Part shown: positions 16,945 through 25,801 of the stretch, one piece after another | Layout of the letters: every line of letters begins with the position of its first letter | How positions within the stretch are numbered: the first letter of the stretch is position 1 | Program-made: the position numbers and the translations under genes | The notes under the pieces: generated by a model | What the model saw: the letters and a program-made list of their open reading frames with translations, nothing else | Told to the model about the DNA's origin: nothing | Database searches by the model: none | Source: Streptomyces sp. NBC_01707 | GTDB lineage: Bacteria; Actinomycetota; Actinomycetes; Streptomycetales; Streptomycetaceae | DNA length: 64,000 nt | Direction: 5' to 3' | NCBI RefSeq assembly: GCF_041438805.1 | Contig: NZ_CP109190.1 | Location: 744,001-808,000, forward strand

Positions 16945-17298
16945 TCAGGCGGGCTGCCACAGCTCGACCCGATTGCCCTCAGGATCGGTGACCCAGCCGA
17001 ATCGACCGATCCCCTCCATGTCCTGCGTCTCTTCGGCCACGTCCGCTCCCTTGGTACGCAATTGCACGAGCATCGCATCCAGATCGCGGACCCGGAAGTT
17101 GAGCATGGTCTGCTGGGTGCGGGACCCGAAGTAGTCGGTCTCGGCCTCGAACGTCGCGAACACCGTCGGCCCAGCTCCCTGAGGCCACAGGCCGTGCTCA
17201 TCGGCGTCCAGGCCGAGGCAGTCGCGATACCACGCGCCCAGGGACACCGGGTCGGCTGCCCGCATGAAGTACCCACCGATTCCAAGTACACGCTCCAT
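16945..17298 (-). CDS. VOC (glyoxalase/bleomycin-resistance) family protein
   Basis: About 117 residues with the paired beta-alpha-beta-beta-beta pattern: MERVLGIGGYFMRAADPVSL, GAWYRDCLGLDAD, then TMLNFRVRDLDAMLVQLRTK and FGWVTDPEGNRVELWQP with the late metal-ligand Glu. The His expected in the first motif is replaced (GIGGYF). I start at ATG 17298, which gives the standard domain length; the frame continues to 17358 without a good ribosome-binding site. Role could be lyase, dioxygenase or small-molecule binding. Confidence 0.85.
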   Translation of the reverse strand: MERVLGIGGYFMRAADPVSLGAWYRDCLGLDADEHGLWPQGAGPTVFATFEAETDYFGSRTQQTMLNFRVRDLDAMLVQLRTKGADVAEETQDMEGIGRFGWVTDPEGNRVELWQPA

Positions 17299-17501
17299 GC
17301 CGCCATCTTGCCAGGATGGCGACCGCGCGAGCCGGCACCACACCATCGCCCGCTTCACACCCCTGACCCGATCACGGGGAACTCGTCTGCACTCACTGCT
17401 GCAGGAATTCCCCGAGGCCGCCCAGCAGCCGGCCGACGTCCTGGTCGAGGGCGGGAAAATCGTTCGCGGACGGGCAGCGCGGGTGGCTAGCGTGTCCCGA
17501 C

Positions 17502-18125
17502 GTGGACATCGAAGATCCCAAAGACCTGGTCCGGCGCGGGTACGACGCGCTCTCCCTCCGCTATGACCAGGCGTACGGCTCCGAGACGAAATACCAGCCG
17601 TGGATCAGCGAACTGATCGGTCGGATCCCAGCTGGAGGCACGGTGCTGGATCTGGGGTGCGGTAGCGGGGTACCCGTCGCCCGGACCCTGACGACCGCAG
17701 GGCACCGCGTCACGGGCGTCGACATCAGCGAGGTGCAGATCCGCCGGGCCCGGGCGCTCGTGCCACAGGCCGAGTTCATCCGCGCCGATGCCACGGCCAT
17801 GGACTTCGAACCGTCCTCGTTCGACGCGATCGTCTCGTTCTACGCACTGATCCACATCCCCCTTGATGAACAGCTTCCGCTGCTGGAGAAGATCGCCGGA
17901 TGGTTGCGTCCCGGCGGTTGGTTCCTGGGCACCACCGGCAACCGGGCCTGGACCGGCATCGACGAGGACTGGCTGGGGGCCGGGACGGCCATGTGGTGGA
18001 GTCACGCCGACGCCGCCACCAACCGAGCCTGGATCACTCGAGCCGGCCTGGTCGTCGAGCAGGAGGAGTTCGTACCCGAAGACGATGGCGGGCACACTCT
18101 GTTCTGGGCCCGCCGCTGCCACTGA
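17502..18125 (+). CDS. Class I SAM-dependent methyltransferase
   Basis: 207 residues. Motif I is VLDLGCGSGVPVA (SAM-binding glycines), followed by the acidic end of strand 2 in VTGVDISEVQIRRAR, then ADATAMDF and FDAIVSFYALIHIPL (motifs II and III). The C-terminus FVPEDDGGHTLFWARR is typical of small-molecule methyltransferases. GTG at 17502 starts the frame directly at the family-typical N-terminus (VDIEDPKDLVRRGYDALS). It is an isolated gene; substrate unknown. Confidence 0.88.
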   Translation: MDIEDPKDLVRRGYDALSLRYDQAYGSETKYQPWISELIGRIPAGGTVLDLGCGSGVPVARTLTTAGHRVTGVDISEVQIRRARALVPQAEFIRADATAMDFEPSSFDAIVSFYALIHIPLDEQLPLLEKIAGWLRPGGWFLGTTGNRAWTGIDEDWLGAGTAMWWSHADAATNRAWITRAGLVVEQEEFVPEDDGGHTLFWARRCH

Positions 18126-18265
18126 GGTTGAACTCGTGGTGTCGTAGAGGCTGACGGCTCCAGCCGGTGACGAACCGCTTCTCGCTCGATCGCGGCGACC
18201 TAAGGAACTACTCGGACCCACGATCCGGTTCGGTCACGCCTGTGGCGGTCACGGCTTCGACCGAA

Positions 18266-19354
18266 CTACTCGTCCGCAGCAACGGGCGGCGGGGCTGTAC
18301 TGTCGCGGACCACAAGCTTTGTGGGTACGAGCGTCGTACCGTGTTCCGCCCCGCCATGACGCATCCGCCGCATGACACCCTCGACGCACAGGCGTCCCAC
18401 TTCGGCGAAGTCCTGGTGAACCGTGGTCAGCGGAGGCAGGAAGGAGCCCGCCTCGGGGATGTCGTCGAAGCCGATGACGCTGACGTCATCGGGAATCTTC
18501 CGGCCTCGCTCGTGCAAGGCCCGCAAAAGCCCCAGCGCCATCTGGTCGTTGGCGGCGAACACCGCCGTACAGTCCTTCTCGTCGGCGAGTTGCACACCTG
18601 CCCGATAGCCGGACTCCGCCGACCAGTCGCCTCGCACGACGCGCGGCAGGACGCGGCCCGCCCCGGCGAGTTCGGCGCGCCAGGCATCGGCACGGCGTTG
18701 CGCCGCAAAGGACTCCTCGGGACCGGCCAGATGCCAGACCGTGCGATGGCCGAGGTCCAGCAGGTGCCGCACCGCAGCACGGGCTCCACCGGCCTGGTCG
18801 GTGTCGACCACGGTGTACCGGTCGCCCGCGTCCGAGTCGGCGACGACGACCTGGACATGAGGGGGCAGGGAGATGGTCGCCGCATCGAGCAGGTGCACTT
18901 CCATGATGACGATGACAGCGTCGACGGCGAGCTCGCCCAGCCGGGAGAAGGCGCCACGCACTTCGTCCTGGGTGGGAACGGCGACGGGCAGGAGCGTGAC
19001 GGCGTAGCCCTCCTGCGCCGCGGACGTGGCGATCGCCTCCAGGGTGCGCATATTGCCTGTGGTGGAGAGGTTGAAGGTGATGACTCCGATGGTGCGGAAT
19101 TCACCGCGCTTGAGGGCCCGGGCGGCGCTGTTGGGCCGGTAGCCCAGTTCGTTCATGGCGGCCAGCACCTGCTGCCTGGTCTCTTCGGTGACGCCCTCGT
19201 ATCCGTTGGACACCCGGGAGACGGTCTGCGAGGAGACACCGGCCAGGCGGGCGACATCCGCCATGGACGCGCGCTGCGTGCGAGGCGCGGTCCGCCTGCC
19301 CGTGCGCGTGCCTGCCCGGTCCTTGCCCGTCGAGGCGCTGTCCGCGGTGTCCAC
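18266..19354 (-). CDS. LacI family regulator of the galactoside locus
   Basis: About 362 residues. I use GTG 19354 because AGGAG lies 6 bases upstream on the minus strand; a longer open frame reaching 19642 would run through the operators and into the permease gene. After a basic N-terminal tail of about 30 residues comes the helix-turn-helix (SMADVARLAGVSSQTVSRVS, NGYEGVTEETRQQVL). The effector domain ends with ANDQMALGLLRAL and IGFDDIPEAGSFLPP. It is divergent from the importer/beta-galactosidase operon and shares with it two perfect palindromes, a classical autoregulated local repressor. Confidence 0.93.
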   Translation of the reverse strand: MDTADSASTGKDRAGTRTGRRTAPRTQRASMADVARLAGVSSQTVSRVSNGYEGVTEETRQQVLAAMNELGYRPNSAARALKRGEFRTIGVITFNLSTTGNMRTLEAIATSAAQEGYAVTLLPVAVPTQDEVRGAFSRLGELAVDAVIVIMEVHLLDAATISLPPHVQVVVADSDAGDRYTVVDTDQAGGARAAVRHLLDLGHRTVWHLAGPEESFAAQRRADAWRAELAGAGRVLPRVVRGDWSAESGYRAGVQLADEKDCTAVFAANDQMALGLLRALHERGRKIPDDVSVIGFDDIPEAGSFLPPLTTVHQDFAEVGRLCVEGVMRRMRHGGAEHGTTLVPTKLVVRDSTAPPPVAADE

Positions 19355-19439
19355 CCGTCTCCTTCTCCACCTGAGTCGCAGTTTCGGTAGGCGACCCTTG
19401 ACCACCAACAATGGCGCAGTGTAGACATGCCGCCATCGG

Positions 19440-19499
19440 ATGTTTACGTAAACATAACAGCCCGGGGTCCTCTCCGGCACGGCATGTTTACGTAAACAT
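19440..19499. promoter_or_regulatory. Twin perfect LacI-type operators
   Basis: The 16-base perfect palindrome ATGTTTACGTAAACAT occurs at 19440-19455 and again at 19484-19499, 44 bases apart centre to centre (about four helical turns). The central CG and dyad symmetry are typical of LacI/GalR operators. Both lie between the divergent regulator (start 19354) and permease (start 19548) genes. Confidence 0.9.
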
Positions 19500-19547
19500 C
19501 GCGGCGGCGGGCGACGCCGGTTCCGAAAAGGACGAGCGAGGAACGAC

Positions 19548-20474
19548 ATGACGACGCTACAACCCCCTGCGGCCATACCCGGTCGTCCGGCGCGGCCGGC
19601 GGTGGAACGGGACCGCCGTTCCTGGACAGGATGGGGGTTCATCGGGCCCTTCGCGGTGGTCTTCGCCTTCGTCTTCCTGGCGCCGATCGCCTATTCGGTC
19701 TACCTCAGCCTCTTCCGGGACAAGCTCATCGGCGGCACGTCCTTCGTGGGCCTGGACAACTACCAACAGGCCCTGCACGACAGCCAGTTCTGGGACTCCC
19801 TGGGGCGGGTGTCGCTGTTCCTGCTGATTCAGGTGCCGATCATGCTGGGCATCGCCCTGCTCGTGGCACTCGCCCTGGACAGCGGGCGGCTGTACGGCAG
19901 GGACTTCTTCCGGATCTCCATCTTCCTGCCGTACGCGGTACCCGCCGTGGTCGCCACACTCATGTGGGGCTTCATGTACGGCACCCGCTTCGGTCTGGTG
20001 AGCGACATCAACGACGCCCTCGGCGTATCGCTGCCCAACCCGCTCGGTCCCGATCTGATCCTGGCGTCGATCGGCAACATCGTGACCTGGGAGTTCGTCG
20101 GCTACAACATGCTGATCTTCTACTCCGCGCTCCGCGTCATCCCGGCATCGCTGTACGAGGCCGCACAGATCGACGGCGCCGGGCAGATCCGCGTGATCAC
20201 CGCCATCAAGCTCCCCGCCATCCGCGGTGCCCTTGTCATCGCGACGATCTTCTCGATCATCGGCACCTTCCAGTTGTTCAACGAGCCGAGCATCCTGCAG
20301 AAACTGGCGCCGAACTCCATCACCACCGACTACACCCCGAACTACTACACGTACTCGCTGTCCTTCTCGGGGCAGCAGCACAACTACTCCGCGACGGTCG
20401 CCATCGTCATGGGCCTGATCACCATGGTCATCGCCTACGTCGTCCAGCTGCGCGGCATGCGCAAGGGAGCGTGA
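19548..20474 (+). CDS. Sugar ABC transporter permease, MalF type
   Basis: 308 residues with six or so membrane spans (for example FIGPFAVVFAFVFLAPIAYS) and the EAA loop LYEAAQIDGAGQIRVI near residue 205. First gene after the twin operators; ATG 19548 is preceded by GACGAGCGAGGAACGAC, a usable ribosome-binding site. Its stop is 4 bases from the next permease start, so the two are translated together. Confidence 0.93.
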   Translation: MTTLQPPAAIPGRPARPAVERDRRSWTGWGFIGPFAVVFAFVFLAPIAYSVYLSLFRDKLIGGTSFVGLDNYQQALHDSQFWDSLGRVSLFLLIQVPIMLGIALLVALALDSGRLYGRDFFRISIFLPYAVPAVVATLMWGFMYGTRFGLVSDINDALGVSLPNPLGPDLILASIGNIVTWEFVGYNMLIFYSALRVIPASLYEAAQIDGAGQIRVITAIKLPAIRGALVIATIFSIIGTFQLFNEPSILQKLAPNSITTDYTPNYYTYSLSFSGQQHNYSATVAIVMGLITMVIAYVVQLRGMRKGA

Positions 20475-20478
20475 AGCG

Positions 20479-21414
20479 ATGAGCAGCCCCGTCACCACCG
20501 TCGCCCGGCCACCAGTTCCTTCGGCCGGCTCCGTGCCCCGCCTGCGCACACCGCGCCGGCACAGCCCCGGGCGCCCACGACGCAGCGTGGTGCTGACCGT
20601 GCTCACCGGTCTGGTCCTCCTCTACTCCTTGGTGCCGCTGGTATGGCTGATCATCAGCGCCACCAAGACCCAGGAGGGGCTGGCCCATTCCTTCGGGCTG
20701 TGGTTCAACGGCGACTTCGCCCTGTGGGACAACATCCGTGAGACGTTCACCTACAGCGACGGTGTTTTCACCCGCTGGCTGCTGAACACCGTGCTGTACG
20801 TCGTGGTCGGGGCCGGTGGCGCCACCTTGCTGGCGGTCCTGGGCGGCTACGCCCTGGCGAAGTTCCGGTTTCCCGGCAAACGCGCCGTCTTCGCCGTCGT
20901 CATCGGTGCCGTCGCGGTGCCGGGCACCGCCCTGGCCGTCCCCACCTTCCTGATGTTCAGCAAGTTGGGGCTGACCGACACCCCGTGGTCGGTGATCATC
21001 CCGTCCCTCATCTCGCCGTTCGGCCTCTATCTGATGTGGGTCTTCGCCTCCGAGGCCGTCCCCGACGAACTGCTGGAGGCCGCCCGTATCGACGGCGCGG
21101 GCGAACTGCGCACCTTCTTCCAGGTCGTCCTGCCGCTGCTCGCACCCGGCATCGTGACCGTCTCGCTGTTCACGATGGTCGCAACCTGGAACAACTACTT
21201 CCTACCGCTGATCATGCTCAAGGACCCGGACTGGTATCCGCTGACCCTGGGCCTGAACAGCTGGAACGCCCAGGCCGCCACCGCCGGCGGCACACCCGTC
21301 TTCAACCTGGTGATCACCGGCTCGCTGATCACCATCCTTCCGCTGATCGCGGCGTTCCTCCTGCTGCAGAAGTACTGGCAGTCCGGGCTCGCCGCCGGAA
21401 GCGTCAAGGAGTAA
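20479..21414 (+). CDS. Sugar ABC transporter permease, MalG type
   Basis: 311 residues. The N-terminal cytoplasmic tail is followed by VVLTVLTGLVLLYSLVPLVW and further spans, and the EAA loop is LLEAARIDGAGELRTFF near residue 200. It forms the transmembrane channel with the preceding permease. No ATPase gene is present in the operon. Confidence 0.93.
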   Translation: MSSPVTTVARPPVPSAGSVPRLRTPRRHSPGRPRRSVVLTVLTGLVLLYSLVPLVWLIISATKTQEGLAHSFGLWFNGDFALWDNIRETFTYSDGVFTRWLLNTVLYVVVGAGGATLLAVLGGYALAKFRFPGKRAVFAVVIGAVAVPGTALAVPTFLMFSKLGLTDTPWSVIIPSLISPFGLYLMWVFASEAVPDELLEAARIDGAGELRTFFQVVLPLLAPGIVTVSLFTMVATWNNYFLPLIMLKDPDWYPLTLGLNSWNAQAATAGGTPVFNLVITGSLITILPLIAAFLLLQKYWQSGLAAGSVKE

Positions 21415-21513
21415 CTCCGGAGCCCCGGACGGCAGCACCTCCCCCGGTCTCCCCCACAGATTCTCAACCCTCATCAGGCACGGTTTCGGCCACGACGAAG
21501 TGGAAGCACTCCC

Positions 21514-22857
21514 ATGCACATGAACCCCCGCCGCCTGCTGCGCGGCCTCGCCCTGGTCTCGGCCCTCGCTTTGGGGGCGACCGCCTGCGGCGGCTCGGAC
21601 GACAACAGCTCCAGCACGAAGCCGGTCTCCTCCAAGGACATCGACGCGGCCCTGAAGAAGGGCGGCACCCTCACGGTGTGGGCATGGGAGCCCACGCTGA
21701 AGCAGGTCGCCGCCGACTTCCAGAAGGAACACCCGGCCGTCCACGTCAAGCTCGTCAACTCGGGCACCGGCAACGACCAGTACAAGGCCCTGCAGAATGC
21801 GATCTCCGCGAAGAAGGGCGTCCCCGACGTCGCGCAGATCGAGTACTACGCACTGGGGCAGTACGCGCTGACGAAGGGTCTGGACGACCTGACCCCGTAC
21901 GGCGCCGACAAGCTCGCGAACAAGTACTCCCCCGGCCCGTGGAACGCCGTGAAGTCCGGCAGCAAGAACGTCTACGCGCTGCCGATGGACTCCGGGCCCA
22001 TGGCCCTCTTCTACAACAAGAAGGTCTTCGACAAGTACAAGATCAAGGTGCCGACGACGTGGGACGAGTACCTCACGGCTGCCCGCGCCCTGCACAAGGC
22101 CGACCCCAAGACGTACATCGCCAATGACACCGGCGACGCCGGTGAGACCACCAGCCTGCTGTGGCAGGCTGGTTCGCGCCCCTACAAGGTCGACGGCACG
22201 AACGTGAAGATCGACTTCTCCGACGCCGGCGCCCAGAAGTACAACGCCGTCTGGCAGAAGCTCCTCGACGAGAAGCTGCTCGCGCCCATCACCGGCTGGA
22301 GCGACGACTGGTACAAGGGGCTGGGCGACGGCACCATCGCGACCCTTGCCACCGGAGCCTGGATGCCCGCCAACTTCGCCACGGGCGTACAGGGTGCCTC
22401 CGGCGACTGGCGCGCCGCACCGCTGCCCGCGTGGACCGCGGGTGACAAGGCCAGCGCGGAGAACGGTGGCAGTTCCCTGGCCCTGCCCACACTGGGCAAG
22501 AACAAGGAACTCGCTTACGCCTTCACCGAGTACGCGAACGCCGGCAAGGGTGTTCAGACCCGGCTCAAGGCGGGAGCGTTCCCGGCGACCACGGCCGATC
22601 TCCGGTCCAGCTCGTTCCAGAACACCGAGTTCCCGTACTTCGGCGGACAGCAGGCCAACAAGATCTTCGCCGAGTCGGCCGCGAACGTCGCCTCCGACTG
22701 GTCGTACCTGCCCTATCAGGTCTACGCCAACTCGATCTTCAACGACACCGTCGGCAAGGCCTACATATCCGGCACCAAGCTGACCGACGGTCTGAAGAGC
22801 TGGCAGGACGCCTCCGTCAAGTACGGAAACGAGCAGGGCTTCACCGTTCAGAAGTAG
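21514..22857 (+). CDS. Sugar ABC transporter substrate-binding lipoprotein
   Basis: 447 residues with lipoprotein signal MHMNPRRLLRGLALVSALAL and lipobox ATAC, then a Ser/Asp-rich tether. The binding-protein core includes TLTVWAWEPTLKQVAADFQK near residue 52 and MALFYNKKVFDKYKIKVPT near residue 163. ATG 21514 is preferred over 21520 because GGAAG is 7 bases upstream of the former. It delivers the sugar to the permease pair. A hairpin after the gene separates it from the glycosidase. Confidence 0.92.
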   Translation: MHMNPRRLLRGLALVSALALGATACGGSDDNSSSTKPVSSKDIDAALKKGGTLTVWAWEPTLKQVAADFQKEHPAVHVKLVNSGTGNDQYKALQNAISAKKGVPDVAQIEYYALGQYALTKGLDDLTPYGADKLANKYSPGPWNAVKSGSKNVYALPMDSGPMALFYNKKVFDKYKIKVPTTWDEYLTAARALHKADPKTYIANDTGDAGETTSLLWQAGSRPYKVDGTNVKIDFSDAGAQKYNAVWQKLLDEKLLAPITGWSDDWYKGLGDGTIATLATGAWMPANFATGVQGASGDWRAAPLPAWTAGDKASAENGGSSLALPTLGKNKELAYAFTEYANAGKGVQTRLKAGAFPATTADLRSSSFQNTEFPYFGGQQANKIFAESAANVASDWSYLPYQVYANSIFNDTVGKAYISGTKLTDGLKSWQDASVKYGNEQGFTVQK

Positions 22858-22877
22858 CCGCTCGGAAGCAGCCGCCC

Positions 22878-22918
22878 GGAGGCTGCCGCTGCGGAGTGAG
22901 CTCGCGGCGACAGCCTCC
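22878..22918 (+). terminator. Intra-operon hairpin between binding protein and GH42 genes
   Basis: Arms GGAGGCTG (22878-22885) and CAGCCTCC (22911-22918), with further CCGC/GCGG pairing inside. It could attenuate transcription or protect the 3' end of the abundant binding-protein message. Confidence 0.5.
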
Positions 22919-22975
22919 CGGAAGCAACCACGCATCACCTCGCACCTCCCCGTGCGGTACACCGGAAGGACCACC

Positions 22976-25027
22976 ATGATCTCCACCCTCCTGTCCCAGT
23001 TGCACCACGGGCCGGACGGTGATCCCACTCCGCGCCTCGCCTACGGAGCCGACTACAACCCGGAGCAGTGGCCACGCGAGGTGTGGGAGGAGGACGTACG
23101 GCTGATGCGCGAGGCCGGCGTCAACATCGTCTCCGTGGGAATCTTCTCCTGGGCCCGCATCCAGCCGGCCGAGCACGAGTGGGACTTCTCCTGGCTCGAC
23201 GAGGTCATGGACCTGCTGCACGCGGGAGGCATCGGAGTCGACCTGGCCACCGCCACCGCGTCCCCACCGCCCTGGCTCACCACGGCGCACCCGGAGATCC
23301 TCCCGGTGACGGCCTCCGGTGAGACGGTGTGGCCGGGGGCGCGGCAGCACTGGCGTCCCACCTCGCCCGTCTTCCGCGAGCACGCGCTGCGCCTGGTGCG
23401 GACGATGGCCGAGCGGTACGCGAACCATCCCGCGCTGGTGGCCTGGCACGTCTCCAACGAGCTGGGCTGCCACAACATCTACGACTACTCCGACGACGCC
23501 GCGCACGCCTTCCGCGACTGGCTGCGCGCCCGGTACACCACGCTCGACGGACTCAACCACGCCTGGGGCACCGCGTTCTGGTCCCAGAGGTACAGCGGCT
23601 GGGAGCAGATCCTGCCGCCCCGGCTGGCCGCATCCCACCCGAACCCGACGCAGCAGCTGGACTTCAAGCGCTTCTCCTCCGACGCGCTGAAGGAGTATCT
23701 GCGCGCGGAGCGGGACGTGCTGCGCGCGATCACGCCCGATGTTCCCGTCACCACGAACTTCATGGTCATGGGCGGCACCAAGGGGATGAACTACGCCGAC
23801 TGGGCTGACGAGATCGACTTCGTCTCCAACGACCACTACGTCACGCCCGGCCCCCAGGCCCGCGACGAACTGTCCTTCTCCGCCAACCTCGTCAGCGGAA
23901 TCTCGGGGGGACGGCCGTGGTTCCTCATGGAGCACTCCACCAGCGCCGTCAACTGGCAAGCCGTCAACCTGGCCAAACTCCCCGGCGACCTCGCCCGCGA
24001 CTCACTGCTGCACGTCGCGCACGGCGCCGATGCCGTGTGCTTCTTCCAGTGGCGACAGTCGGCGGCCGGCGCCGAGAAATACCACTCGGCGATGCTGCCG
24101 CACGCCGGGCCCGACAGTGACGCCTTTCGCGCGGTGACCGACCTCGGCCGGACCCTCAGGACGCTGGCGCCGGTCGCGGGATCCGAACGCGAAGCAGCAC
24201 GCGTCGGGATCATCTTCGACTGGGAGTCGTGGTGGGCGAGTGAACAGGACTCCCATCCCACTTCCCTCCTCGACTACCGCAAGGAGGCGCTCGACTGGTA
24301 CTCCGCCCTCCTCACCCTCGGCGTACGGGCGGACGTCGTCACCGCACAGGCCGATCTCGATCGATACCAGCTCCTGATCGCGCCGGTGCTGCACGTCGTC
24401 CCCGCCGCGCTGGCCAAGGAACTCACCAGGTACACCGAGAACGGTGGCCATCTGGTCACCACGTACTTCTCCGGCGTCGTCGACGAGAACGACCACATCT
24501 GGCTCGGCGGCTACCCGGGAGCCCTGCGCGATCTGCTCGGTATCCGCATCGAGGAGTTCGGCCCCATGCTCGACGGCGACACTGTCGAAGTCGCGCTGGA
24601 CGACGCCACGTCGGGCACCCTGTGGACCGACCGGATCACCGTCACCGACCCCGCGGTGGAGGTACTGGCCGAGTACCGCAGTGGTGCGTACGCCGGCCGC
24701 CCCGCCGTAACCCGCCGCGCCGTGGGCCAGGGATCGGCCGCCTACGTCTCCACCCGGTTGGGTGCGGAGGGCCTCACCGCCTTGCTGCCGAAGCTGCTCG
24801 CCTCTGCCGGTGTCGGCAGTGAACTGCCCGACGACGTAAGGGGACATGTGGAGTTGATCGTGCGTCGCGACGACCACAGCCGCTACCTCTTCCTGGTCAA
24901 CCGGACCGACGCGACGGTGCCGGTGACGGGACTCGCCGGAGACCTCCTGATCGGTCGGGCAGGCGATGACGACGCCCTCGTTCTCTCCCCGAGGGGCGTC
25001 GCCGTGCTGCGGCAGCCGGCGACCTGA
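22976..25027 (+). CDS. GH42 beta-galactosidase
   Basis: About 683 residues, normal for family GH42. The catalytic barrel begins LAYGADYNPEQWPREVWEED. The acid/base Glu is E162 (WHVSNELGCHN) and the nucleophile is E319 (WFLMEHSTSAVNWQ). The trimerisation domain (ARVGIIFDWESWWASEQD) and small C-terminal beta domain follow. GGAAGGA precedes ATG 22976 by 5 bases. There is no signal peptide, so it cleaves imported beta-galactosides in the cytoplasm. Last gene of the LacI-controlled operon, which argues for uptake of galacto-oligosaccharides such as those from arabinogalactan or lactose-like sugars. Confidence 0.95.
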   Translation: MISTLLSQLHHGPDGDPTPRLAYGADYNPEQWPREVWEEDVRLMREAGVNIVSVGIFSWARIQPAEHEWDFSWLDEVMDLLHAGGIGVDLATATASPPPWLTTAHPEILPVTASGETVWPGARQHWRPTSPVFREHALRLVRTMAERYANHPALVAWHVSNELGCHNIYDYSDDAAHAFRDWLRARYTTLDGLNHAWGTAFWSQRYSGWEQILPPRLAASHPNPTQQLDFKRFSSDALKEYLRAERDVLRAITPDVPVTTNFMVMGGTKGMNYADWADEIDFVSNDHYVTPGPQARDELSFSANLVSGISGGRPWFLMEHSTSAVNWQAVNLAKLPGDLARDSLLHVAHGADAVCFFQWRQSAAGAEKYHSAMLPHAGPDSDAFRAVTDLGRTLRTLAPVAGSEREAARVGIIFDWESWWASEQDSHPTSLLDYRKEALDWYSALLTLGVRADVVTAQADLDRYQLLIAPVLHVVPAALAKELTRYTENGGHLVTTYFSGVVDENDHIWLGGYPGALRDLLGIRIEEFGPMLDGDTVEVALDDATSGTLWTDRITVTDPAVEVLAEYRSGAYAGRPAVTRRAVGQGSAAYVSTRLGAEGLTALLPKLLASAGVGSELPDDVRGHVELIVRRDDHSRYLFLVNRTDATVPVTGLAGDLLIGRAGDDDALVLSPRGVAVLRQPAT

Positions 25028-25186
25028 CGACGGGGTTCGTCACACATACAGCACTGCCCCTCCGGCACCCCTTGAACGGCCGCGCAACCCGCCGAGAGTC
25101 GCTCCGTAGCGCCCCTCGCGGGCAGCCCCGCGCACGGCATCGAAGAGGGGTTGAGAACCGCCGGCCGCGTACGTCGAATCCCTGGC

Positions 25187-25246
25187 CTGTCTCGGAAGTG
25201 CTGGTCACAGCCGCTCTGGTCGCTGTCACCACAGCTTCCGAGGCAG
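25187..25246. repeat. Imperfect 25-bp inverted repeat between operons
   Basis: Arms 25187-25211 and 25222-25246 pair at 20 of 25 positions around a 10-base loop (CTCGGAAG against CTTCCGAG at the base). It lies in the 320-base gap between the GH42 gene and the VOC gene and may be a terminator. No gene is recognised in 25028-25347. Confidence 0.45.
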
Positions 25247-25347
25247 ACCTAGGACCAGCGCCCGATGGGCGCGTGCTCGACTGCTCGTTAGGCTCCTCAT
25301 GATGAGCGGTCGCCGCACGACAGCTCCGTTCCGACCAGGGGTAGCAC

Positions 25348-25758
25348 ATGCCGGCCGACGCCACAGCCCATGTACGCATCGCTCGTCCGTCACGTGATCT
25401 GGGCGCGGCGGAACAGTTCTGGATCTCGGGTCTGGGTCTCGATGTTCTGTACCAGCACGCGGCGGATGGCACGCCGGGTGACCACTCGCTCCTGATGGTC
25501 GGCTGGTCGGGTGCCGGGTGGCATCTGGAACTCGTGCACGATCCCGCCGCCACCGTGGATCCACAGCCGACGCCCGAGGACCTCTTGGTCGTCTACCTCG
25601 GCGAACCAGTGCCTGCCTCCCTGGTCGAACGCCTCGAACGGCACGGCGGCAAGCGAGTGCCGGCGCACAACCCGTATTGGGATACGTGGGGCGTGACGCT
25701 CCAGGACCCGGACGGGTACCTGCTGGTCCTCTCCACCAGGGACTGGTCCAACTCGTAG
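25348..25758 (+). CDS. VOC (glyoxalase-like) family protein
   Basis: 136 residues. The typical first half is AHVRIARPSRDLGAAEQFWI, then GLGLDVLYQH and GWHLELVHDPAA with a His ligand; the second half ends WGVTLQDPDGYLLVLSTRDW. The metal-site pattern His...Glu is partly conserved. ATG 25348 follows a GGGGTAGC stretch. It is a single gene; function could be detoxification or resistance, not deducible further. Confidence 0.85.
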   Translation: MPADATAHVRIARPSRDLGAAEQFWISGLGLDVLYQHAADGTPGDHSLLMVGWSGAGWHLELVHDPAATVDPQPTPEDLLVVYLGEPVPASLVERLERHGGKRVPAHNPYWDTWGVTLQDPDGYLLVLSTRDWSNS

Positions 25759-25801
25759 TGCAGGCACGGCCGGCACAGAGCCGGGCGGCGAGGCGGCCCG
25801 C

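Noticed and set aside
25140..25200. GTCGAATCCC resembling a tRNA T-loop end
   Set aside because: No acceptor stem, anticodon arm or D-arm can be folded around it.
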